This document shows positions 56,284-64,000 of a stretch of DNA of 64,000 nt, piece by piece (the stretch's first letter is position 1; each line of letters starts with the position of its first letter). The stretch covers positions 7,539,001-7,603,000 of the forward strand of contig NC_065535.1 of assembly GCF_932294415.1 (NCBI RefSeq). The letters are read 5' to 3'. The position numbers and the translations under genes are program-made. This DNA comes from Quercus robur. Its lineage: Eukaryota > Streptophyta > Magnoliopsida > Fagales > Fagaceae. The notes under the pieces are model-generated. The model did not search any database and was not told the origin of the DNA. It saw nothing but the letters and a program-made list of their open reading frames with translations.

Positions 56284-56643
56284 CCCTTTGGCCATTCCGG
56301 TAAAAAATGGGGAGTAGTATGGTAGCTCTTGAAGGGGAGCTTATTTTAAGGGGGAGTAAAAAGCATTGGTTTTAGTTTATGGTTTTATAGTTTTTATTAA
56401 GGTTTTCATAGAACTTTGATTTAGTACTCTATGATTTTAGTATTTTGTTTTTAAAATGCTTGGATACTTTGTGTTATGGATACTTGGATATTTTAGTTAT
56501 TTAGACTATACTGCACCAGTACTTATGGCCTGATGGTTCAGGAACCGTCTGACGATTCGTGAACTGAGCCCATGCGTGTGGAGGTTACCAATAGGGATCA
56601 GAGGAGTTTTTCCGCCTCCTCCTTCATTAAATGCTTTTATTCA

Positions 56644-56651
56644 TATAAATA
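56644..56651 (+). promoter_or_regulatory. TATA box ahead of the antisense gene of Element G
   Basis: TATAAATA lies 190 bp before the ATG at 56841, in a region with pyrimidine-rich leader sequence. CCCCCAGTAAGTC at about 56777-56789 and TCATTTCAG at about 56806-56814 could bound a short leader intron. Confidence 0.45.
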
Positions 56652-56840
56652 GCTCCTAATTTCCCACTCCACTTTTTGCATCCTTTCTTCTTCATTTTCC
56701 TCTTTGCCGAGCACACTTCTTGAGTGTAGCTTTCCTATGCATAAAACTTCTAGCCCAAATCATCACTTCCTAAAGCCCCCAGTAAGTCTTCTTTACTCTT
56801 CCTTCTCATTTCAGTTTTTCCTTACTCTTAGAGTTTTAGG

Positions 56841-59090
56841 ATGGGATTCTCTCATCTTCTTGCACCTGGGGCTTCCTTAGCCAATTTTAGAGAGGCCTAT
56901 GGCATCCCAAGGGACGTTGATATTGCTTATTGTAACGAGGGCGATATTGCCCTCGAGAGGGGCTCCAGCCCAAACGTAGTGTTCTTTCCCTCGATGGCTA
57001 TACTAAAGGGTGGGGTTAGATTCCCTGTGGACCCTCTCATTATAGGCACCCTTAGGTTCTATGGTTTATGCCCCGACCAACTCCCCCCAAATTTTTACTG
57101 AGTTGTGAGTTGTGTCAGTAGGCTAAATCAAATATTCGGGTTGCAATTAAACCACCATGACATCAACTTCATGTATAGTTTATGCAGGAACATTAGGTCG
57201 AATTATTATTTAAAGACTAGGGACATCCGGGTACGGCTCATATTGTGCCTGCCCGATTCGAATAGAAACTCGGCAGGGAATTTGTCCGAGTGAACGGCAA
57301 CTGGCTTGTTGATAAGCTTCCTTGCCCGCTTTCTCCACGTGACGTTGGTCAGTACCGAGCATCTTTTGCTTGTTAATTGTGTCTTACTTATAATTATCTC
57401 ACTCAAATAGTCACTAACCAGCTTTTGTATTGTTTTGATGCAGAAAGCAAAAGGTTTAAGCTAGACCTTAGGGTAGTGCACGTGAGGGACCTGAATTTCG
57501 TACTTTGGTCCGAAATATTCATGCATACCGATGGGCAGCTCTGGGCATCACATCTCATTCTCGGTTGCAATCCTGTCTACATTACCTGGTAACCTTTTGG
57601 GCCGGCTTTGTTGGTTGATAGCCTGTTGCTATCATACATTGACGTTCGGCACGCTAACTTCCTTCCTCCATCCCTTACAGTAGGTGAAGCCCATGATCTT
57701 GGCCCTCAATATACTACAGCAGAGGATCTTGCACCGGTGCAAGACGAATTAGCTAAGCGTGTATCTCAAAGCCGCAAAGTCCACGTGCCCGTTGAAGAGC
57801 TTAATTCCCTCGTCCACGTAGCCTAGCCAAAAGCAACTGAGGTCGACCAAGACGCAGCTATGGTGACCAGGCGAAAAATTACCGTTGACTAGTTCTTGCC
57901 CGGCACTCAACCCACGGCCTAGCCTCAAGGCAGGGATTGTAGTCCCCCTCCCCTGGGTGCCAGCTGTCTGAAAAAGAAGCAGTGGGTTGGCGACCAGCCC
58001 CTCAAAGTCCCCAATGATGCTCTTACAAAGACTCCTCCCTTTGGCGGGATAATGATCCAGGAACCGATGGGTGATCCCCGGCCATCTGCCAAGGCCGGTA
58101 CAGATGTGGCATCTTCATCTCAACCCGAGGCCATTTGGCAACCCATTTTCAAGTTCGGTGATGGGCCTTCGCCAATGTTTGCCAGCCTCAAGGCTTGGGC
58201 CAAGGGCCAAGGGGGAGGGTGGCCCAAAGCTTGGTGCATGACCTCCTACTGCTCGAGGACGTTCAGTTCTTCTCGGACGAAACCAAGGAATCGTTGGCAA
58301 GGTGATTACAACAGCATACCATAGTGGTAATTTTCTATCTTACTTTCACATTTATTTTAACGCATATGCATTCCTTTCTTTTTCATACTAACCATTATTG
58401 CAATATCAGGCCACGCAACTAACCCATATCCTCGATGAGAGGCTGAAGGAGCTCGTCGAGGATGCCGAGCGGGAGAAGGCCTTGAAGGATGTTATTGCTG
58501 CCACAGCAAAAGAGAAGGGCAAAGCCGCCGAGGCTGCTGAGAAGAAAGCCCAATCTTTGGAGAAGTCTCGGTTGGTGGTAGAGAGAAATTTGGCCGAGGT
58601 AGAGGACAAGCTAGGGGCCGTAAAGCTGAAAATGGCAGAGGTAGCTAGCCTAAATTTGGCCCAAGCTAATGAAATAGCTGACTTGAAGGTGGCCCTCGAA
58701 GCCTGTGAGACTAAGTGGTACAACGAGGGCTTTGCGGATGCCGAGAACTTCGTGGAGCCTATTGTCCATCTAGCCCAGTCTCATGGGTTCGGGGAGGGGT
58801 GGCTAGTAGCCCTCTAAGCTATGGGAGTGCCCGAAGATTCCCCACTAAGGAATCTAGAGCAAATCCCATGCCCAACTCCCCCTTCCCCCGTACAAAGTCA
58901 AGCTGATGCTGCTGATGAAGAGGATACCCCTAGTATGAGGGAGTTGGTGAAAGCGATTGATTCTCATGTTGATCTCGAGGCTACCAACAACCTCAATATT
59001 GCCGAAGATGCACAAGTCTAGCAGCCACCAACCAAGGACGTCCCCGGCCAGCAAGCCAACGAAGCAACTCATCTCTCATTTATTGATCCT
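56841..59090 (+). pseudogene. Antisense gene of Element G (putative gypsy type transposon domain)
   Basis: The frame from ATG 56841 encodes VDIAYCNEGDIALERG and FPVDPLIIGTLRFYGLCPDQL, the pattern of the plant family labelled putative gypsy type transposon (Transposase_28). Intron-like gaps with GT-AG ends and pyrimidine tracts occur before 57441 (TTTTGATGCAG) and before 58410 (TTGCAATATCAG). The downstream part (58398-58817) is an alanine/glutamate-rich coiled coil (LKELVEDAEREKALKD and more). The region is GC-richer than its surroundings. The function of this antisense protein is unknown. It is broken. Confidence 0.65.
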
Positions 59091-59117
59091 TCCATTTGAC
59101 ACTTACGTTTTTAACTA

Positions 59118-59118
<1 letters not shown>

Positions 59119-59160
<42 letters not shown>
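59119..59160. repeat. Poly-T tract, about 42 bases
   Basis: Uninterrupted T run within Element G, just left of the tandem array. Confidence 0.9.
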
Positions 59161-59165
<5 letters not shown>

Positions 59166-59189
59166 CGTGTTTACTTTCCTTTTTTATTT

Positions 59190-60150
59190 ATTTGGTTTGC
59201 CTATAGTCACCGGGTTGTGGTGATGGAACAATGATTTAACTTTTATTTTCCTAAGTTTTATTTACCTATAGTCACCAGGTTGTGGTGACAAAACATTGGT
59301 TTTAATCTTTATTTGCTTGCTTTAATCATGTTTACGAATGTTTTCTATGAAGTTATTTTTTCTGCCATGTTCTTTCATTTTCTTTCTCTTATGTCTACAA
59401 TGCAAATGACCGGGTAGTTTGATCTCGGTTTGCCTCAGCACGATGATTGAAACTACTAGTCCGAAGGAAATCATCTATATCTAGAAAGAATTGGCTCCTC
59501 GATGATAAGTACTAAATTCGATGTGTGTAAGCTTATCTAGGAAAATTTAGTGTAGGGTGATCATCTTCCCTGTGATTTGGATTGAATCTGAGAAATTGGT
59601 TTCAATCCTCTGAAATAAGTAGACATAATCTCTGTATGCCCGGTGACTAGAACAGAGCCAGGAAGCTTATTTTTATTCTTGGAATAATTCAATGTAAGGT
59701 TTTCCATGTATCCGGTGATGAAGATCAATCCAGGAACAGGTTTCTGTCCTTAAATAAAATTTAAGACTAGGTTTCCACCTGCCCGATGACTAAGATCAAA
59801 CCAAAAAGCAAGTTTCTGTCCTTAGATAAAATTTAAGACTAGGTTTCCACTTGTCCGATGATTAAGATCGAACCGAGGAGTAGGTTTCTGTCTTTAGAGT
59901 AATTTGACATAAGGTTTCCACCTGCCCAGTGATTAAGATCGAACTGAGAAGTCGGTTTCTATCCTTATAGTAATTTGACATAAGGTTTCCACCTGCCCAG
60001 TAATTAAGATTGAACTGAGAAGTAGGTTTCTATCCTTATAGTAATTTGACATATGGTTTCCACTTGCTCGGTGATTAAGATTTAACCGAGAAGCAGGCTT
60101 TTGTCCTTGTATAAAATTTGATATGAAGTTTCCTCGTGTTTGTTGACCGG
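59190..60150. repeat. 71-72-bp tandem array in the 3' region of Element G
   Basis: The landmark AGGTTTCCAC and its variants recur at about 59554, 59625, 59697, 59769, 59841, 59912, 59983, 60054 and 60126, spacing 71-72 bp, with GATTAAGATCGAAC and GGTTTCTGTCCTTA between them. The units on the right are most alike and those on the left are decayed. Two related pieces with CCTATAGTCACC lie 65 bp apart at 59200-59275. Confidence 0.85.
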
Positions 60151-60284
60151 AGCAAATGAGTTAACAACGATAAAGTCATGAGTACAAATACACATGCATG
60201 GATAAACATCACTTTCATAGAAATTAACTATATGCACATATAACATTACACCCAATCTGTACCCCCGTGTATTGATAGTCAGTG

Positions 60285-61631
60285 GTAAAATTTCTTCATA
60301 TTATGGACATTCCATGGCCAGAGAAGTGGTCTCTCGTCTAAGTCCTCCAGATAGTACACCCTCGCGCCCGCGATGGCAGTAACTCTATAAGGCCCTTCCC
60401 AAGTTAGGGCTAACTACCCCGCATTAGTGTCCCGCATATGTCCTACTGTTTTTCGCAACACTAAGTCCCCAGCGCCAAATTCTCGAGTCTTCACATCCTA
60501 GTTATAATGTCGAGCGAGCTTTTGCTGATACTCGACTAGCCGTATAGTTGCTGACTCTCGGCATTCTTCTAGCAAATCCAAATGCTTCACCATCAATTTG
60601 CTATTCATGACAGGGGCAAACCCTGCAACCCGTGCGCTACATAGATTCATCTCAGCTAGTACGACAACCTCCACCCCATAAGTTAGGGAGAATGGAGATT
60701 CTCCTGTGGACCTTCTAGGGGTTGTTTGGTATACCCATAGAACATCTGGCAGCTCCTCAGCCCATTTTCCCTTCGTTCCCTCCAATCTTTTCTTTAATCT
60801 GTTCATAATCATTTTATTGACGGCTTTAGCCTGATCGTTGCTCTGAGGCTAGGCCAGGGTGGAGTATTTGTTCTTGATGCCAAGATCACTGCAAAACTAT
60901 CGAAATGCAGCCCTTTATCAGATACGAGAGAGTCCGGCACCCCAAATCTTGTGACTATATTTCTCCACACAAACTTCTTAACATCTACGTCCCTAATATT
61001 AGCCAATTCCTTGGCCTCTGTCCATTTGGTGAAGTAATCCACAGTTACGAGAACAAACCTTCGATTGTCCGTGGCTCGGGGGAACGAGCCGAGAATGTCT
61101 AGCCCCCACTATGTGAAGAGCTAGGGGTTGCTAACCGGGTTTAGATAAGCTGCTGGCCGGTGGATCAATGGCGCATGCTTTTGGCATTGTTTGCACTTCT
61201 GCATGTATTCGGCAGCGTCCTTCTGCATCTGTGGCCACCAGAACCTCTAAGTCATTGCTCGATGTGCCAATGATCGTCCCCCCACATGATTGCCGCACAC
61301 CCCTTAGTGTAGACCGGCTAAAAGCTCATTAACTTTCTTGGGGCACAAGCATAAAAGATATGGCCCCTTAAAAGACCTTCAGTACAGCTTGCGGTTTGCC
61401 GATAACCAATACTGAACGGTAACCCAACTTACCCTTCTGGCCTCTTTTTCATCATCCGAAATTCGGTCTTCGACTAAAAAGTCAATGATCGGATCCATCC
61501 AACATGGCTTTGATGTCATTACCGCTGAGACACCAGTCGCGGCATTGATACTTGGTTCCACAATGAGCTCCATCTTGATTATTTGAGGTACCTCCTCTAT
61601 CATCGACAATGCAAATGTGGCTAGAGAGTCC
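60285..61631 (-). pseudogene. RNase H end and integrase of Element G
   Basis: Read on the minus strand: the end of RNase H (DSLATFALSMIEEVPQI near 61600), the integrase zinc region (FWWPQMQKDAAEYMQKC near 61230, then CKQCQKHA), the core with VDYFTKWTEAKEL near 61040 and GVPDSLVSDKG near 60950, and ELPDVLWVYQTTPRRSTGES near 60740 (the Glu region). The C-terminal GDLVLRK ... LTWEGPYRV ... YYLEDLDERPL lies at about 60290-60470. The order and the C-terminal motif fit Ty3/gypsy of the Tat lineage. Broken in several places. Confidence 0.82.
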
Positions 61632-62741
61632 TGAAAGTTCAAAAACGTGTACAAAAACACTTTTGAACGTTTAGACCCCCAAAAACCAATTTAATCAACA
61701 CACGCAATATGTTAAACAATAGTGTGCGGAAACTTAACATATGCTATAACATGGTATTGATTAAACAACTATCTAAGCCACAACAAAATAAACCACAGCA
61801 GATAATGTAAAGGCAGAGATAGAGAGGAAGGAAGATGCAAACACAGCGATAACACCAGATATGTTATCGAAGAGGAAACCGAAGACCTCGGCGAAAAACC
61901 TCTCCGCCGCCCTCCAAGCGGTAATCAATCCACTAGAAAATACAGTTGGGATACAAGGACAGCAATAGACCCTCCAAGCCTAATCTACCCAATGCACCTA
62001 AGCCCTCCAAGCTTCTTGCTCCAACGAGGTTGCGCCGAACCTTTTTCTTTTCTAGCTTTCCGGATTCCGCTACTACACCGTAGCATCAACCAATAAAGAT
62101 TGGCTCCTTCCTAACTGCTTCCCAGAACTCCAAACGTCTGTCTCACAGAGATGATAATGGTGAGAACCAGGTTTGGTATAATGGCCTCTCAAGGATTTGA
62201 CAATGGAGAGGAAGAGAGTGAGGGATTTTGATGAGACTCTAAGGTAGAGATTGTGGGTAAAACAATCTGGTTTTTCTTTAGGGTTTCTCTCTCAAAATTC
62301 TCTCTGGAAGCTCTCTTTCAATCGTGGGTTAAAAGGGTATTTATACTGAAGAGGAGTGGAATGCGAAACGTCAGGTTTTTCCAAAACAGGGGTGGCTCGC
62401 GGCTTGACCTCGCGACTTGACTAAGTCGCGAGTTCCAGTCGCGAGTTAACCGTATGGCCAGTTGTCCTGTTTTGTCCTGTAGTGCTCCAGCTAGCATGAC
62501 TGTTCATCTTCCAGCATGCTTGGCACGTGTGCATCTTCTGGCGGGTTGAAGCCGCGAGTCCAGCCGCGAGTCCCAGCCGCGACTCTCTGTTTTCTTGCAC
62601 ACTCTTGAGCAATCTTCACACTATCTCACTCACTACCCTTACAACAATCCCACCTAAATACAGGGTTACTAAATGCTGAATTACAAGCAAATTTGGCACG
62701 GAATAAAGCCAATTAGATGGTTGAATAAATTCAACCTTACA
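61632..62741 (-). repeat. 3' LTR of Element F
   Basis: It starts TGAAAGTTC and ends CCTTACA on the plus strand, the reverse complement of the A and B LTRs. It holds the CTCGCG-rich block at about 62395-62585 and the TATA segment near 62335. Confidence 0.9.
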
Positions 62742-63550
62742 ATCTCCCCCTTTGGCTATTCCGTGACAAAACCCTAAAACAGACTCTAGACTTAACATGT
62801 GAGTTGGGAACAGTTGATCAAAACTCACTCACACCTAATTCTAGAAGCTGTGAAGCACTTGAATCATATGAACATAAACTCCTGAAACACAACAATACAC
62901 CATGATCATTGTAAGCAGAAAATTATAAATGTATATGAAACAGGCAAAAAGAGATCAAGCATAAGATGGAGTTAATGAACAAACCATGGCTTGATCAACC
63001 AAGTGAACACCACAAGGTAGTGATCACAGTGTTCATTCACACTTGGAATGAACACAAGGACATACAAGTTAACAAGCACAAGGCAAGACACTTGTATGTA
63101 CAACACTCAACCAATGCATAGCACACAAGACATATGCATCTAGGAACAATCCTACAAGGGCACAAGAGTGACAGTACATAAACCACAATGCATAACATTT
63201 AGATTTAAAATACTGATTTCACATAGCATAAAGGCTGCACTTAAGCATGGTACATACCACAAGGCCTACAAACTATGCATAAAACATAAACCCTCAAAGC
63301 TTACAAAAGCATATGGGTACAAATTAACAAATACCTGAATAACATCATCAAACATATATAAAAGTTTATCCAAGAGTATATGAAAAGAGTTAGAAACAGT
63401 TATACACCAAAACCCAGTGTATTAAAAACATAAAAACCATAAAAACACTAATTACTCCCCCTCAACAAATTACTCCCCCTCAAGAGCTGCTTTTCTGCTT
63501 CAATTATCAATGAACTTTCTCCCCCTTTTTGACATGGAATGGCCAAAGGG
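62742..63550 (-). other. Polypurine tract and 3' non-coding region of Element F
   Basis: ATCTCCCCCTTTGGC next to the LTR is the complement of the purine tract. CTCCCCCTC runs at about 63455-63480 and TCTCCCCCTTTTTG at about 63520 repeat the G-rich motif seen in A and B. No gene. Confidence 0.75.
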
Positions 63551-64000
63551 TCACTGGTCATGCTGAGTTGTGAAGCTGTCAAGTGTAGCAGCCAAGACAT
63601 CAATCTGGTCTTGCATGGCTCTCATTCTGTCAGAATGCTCAGTCTGGACTGCCCTGATCCCATCAAGCCTTTCCAGAATGATCTGGAAAGCATCTGGAGG
63701 TGCATCTGCAGAAGTTGAAGCTCTGGACCTCTTGCCACTCCTCCTTGGTGTTGAGGTGGATGCATGCCCTGCTGCCTCTGCATCAGTCTCCATTGGGACT
63801 TCCTCTCCTTCATCACCTTCATCTTCTTCTCCTGGAAGCCTAACACTGATCCTTTTGCAGGTAAGTTTGTTGATTGCAGAGGGTGTGGACATGTGACTGA
63901 TGTCTTGAGGAATTTGAACACCCTTCCTTCGAAATATCCTCATTAGGAGACTGGGAAAGATCAGTTTTGGTCTAGATGTTGTTCTTGTCTCATCCACAAT
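63551..64000 (-). CDS. Envelope-like ORF of Element F, C-terminal part (runs off the window)
   Basis: An open stretch of at least 148 residues. It begins inside the conserved region (RPKLIFPSLLMRIFRRKGV, compare RSKLVVPNLIMRILHDNGV in H), then has an acidic run, a serine-rich basic linker (RRSGKRSRAST), and a C-terminal heptad-like coiled coil (ILERLDGIRAVQTEHSDRM, then LAATLDSF). The N-terminal part lies right of the window. This is the best-preserved C-terminus of this ORF here. The coiled-coil end suggests that the protein multimerises. Its role is unknown. Confidence 0.72.
   Translation of the reverse strand: MVDETRTTSRPKLIFPSLLMRIFRRKGVQIPQDISHMSTPSAINKLTCKRISVRLPGEEDEGDEGEEVPMETDAEAAGHASTSTPRRSGKRSRASTSADAPPDAFQIILERLDGIRAVQTEHSDRMRAMQDQIDVLAATLDSFTTQHDQ

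Larger units (their letters stand above)
49246..56530 (+). mobile_element. Element H: older Sirevirus-type LTR retrotransposon (fossil, 3' end not seen)
   Basis: The 5' LTR begins TGTAAAGTTGAATTTATTC and ends TTTTCA, followed by the initiator-Met primer site. Gag-region remnants, a leader with an intron, an envelope-like region and G-rich purine runs follow in the same order as in A. Many differences from A and B throughout show that it is clearly older, and it has many breaks. It carries solo LTR J. Sequence change near 56530 suggests that Element G cut it off there. Its 3' LTR is not in the window. Confidence 0.82.
56531..61631 (-). mobile_element. Element G: Tat-lineage Ty3/gypsy remnant (fossil), minus strand
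   Basis: From right to left (5' to 3' of the element): the end of RNase H, integrase, a stretch with a 71-72-bp tandem array, then a plus-strand antisense gene. Gene order, the antisense ORF after integrase and tandem repeats in the 3' region are all traits of the Tat lineage. The left boundary near 56531 is inferred from a change of composition and the end of H homology. LTRs were not identified. The rest of pol lies beyond Element F, outside the window. The element is broken and looks old. Confidence 0.68.
61632..64000 (-). mobile_element. Element F: Sirevirus-type LTR retrotransposon, 3' part, nested in G (fossil)
   Basis: Minus-strand member of the A/B family: 3' LTR, purine tract, 3' non-coding region and the end of an envelope-like ORF, then it leaves the window. 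It interrupts Element G at the end of RNase H. AGTCC (61627-61631) would be its target duplication, but the other side is not visible. The long open frame at the edge suggests a rather recent copy. Confidence 0.87.

Noticed and set aside
58115-58723. Minus-strand serine/alanine-rich frames opposite the antisense gene of G
   Set aside because: They mirror the alanine/glutamate-rich coiled-coil coding strand and lack any domain.
1-64000. tRNA, rRNA, CRISPR array, bacterial-type operon or organelle insert
   Set aside because: None of the signature sequences were seen. The only tRNA-like matches are the 12-base primer sites of LTR elements.

Overview
This is nuclear DNA of a flowering plant, most likely a woody dicot. 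The intergenic DNA is AT-rich, the only intact host gene is a two-exon CYP82-type cytochrome P450, and most of the window is nested LTR retrotransposons, small inverted-repeat transposons and one plant L1 LINE. The small MITE families, with GTTTGGATA-like ends, resemble ones I associate with Fagaceae (oak, chestnut, beech). That placement is a weak inference. No rRNA, tRNA or CRISPR was seen.

Layout from left to right. Positions 1-34 and 8309-8996 are two halves of one minus-strand LTR (D), split by Element A (35-8308, target duplication TATTT). A is a Copia/Sirevirus-type element with gag, an envelope-like ORF and two LTRs. Next come a P450 exon-2 fragment (10583-11207), a solo LTR of the same family (E, 12550-13628, duplication AAAAG), and Element B (14856-29477, duplication CAAAT). 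B holds protease, integrase, reverse transcriptase-RNase H and an envelope-like region. It is interrupted by a minus-strand element of another family, C (19935-24982, duplication ATGAT).

The middle of the window holds a CYP82 pseudogene (29955-34440) disrupted by an unknown insertion and at least five MITEs. It is followed by a roughly 400-bp unit repeated three times (35766-36970), a 5'-truncated L1 LINE (about 37780-42733), an hAT-like element (43220-43810), a PIF/Harbinger-like element (44312-45230) and the intact CYP82-type gene (45557-47424).

The right side holds an older relative of A and B (H, from 49246), which carries a solo LTR (J, 52487-53457) related to C. H runs into Element G, a Tat-lineage Ty3/gypsy remnant on the minus strand with an antisense gene, a 71-72-bp tandem array and integrase. 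Element F, another minus-strand member of the A/B family, interrupts G and runs off the right edge.

How it fits together: the host content is a small tandem CYP82 cluster (one fragment, one pseudogene, one intact gene, all on the plus strand) spread apart by retrotransposons. Four results stand out. The intact P450 lacks the usual I-helix threonine. A GT-AG intron sits just before the envelope-like ORF in three Sirevirus-type copies. TCGCGA-rich blocks occur both in the LTRs and ahead of that intron. Two related LTR insertions lie about 15 bp apart at the equivalent place in two different host elements. All LTR elements are described as fossils. Similarities and ages are by-eye estimates.
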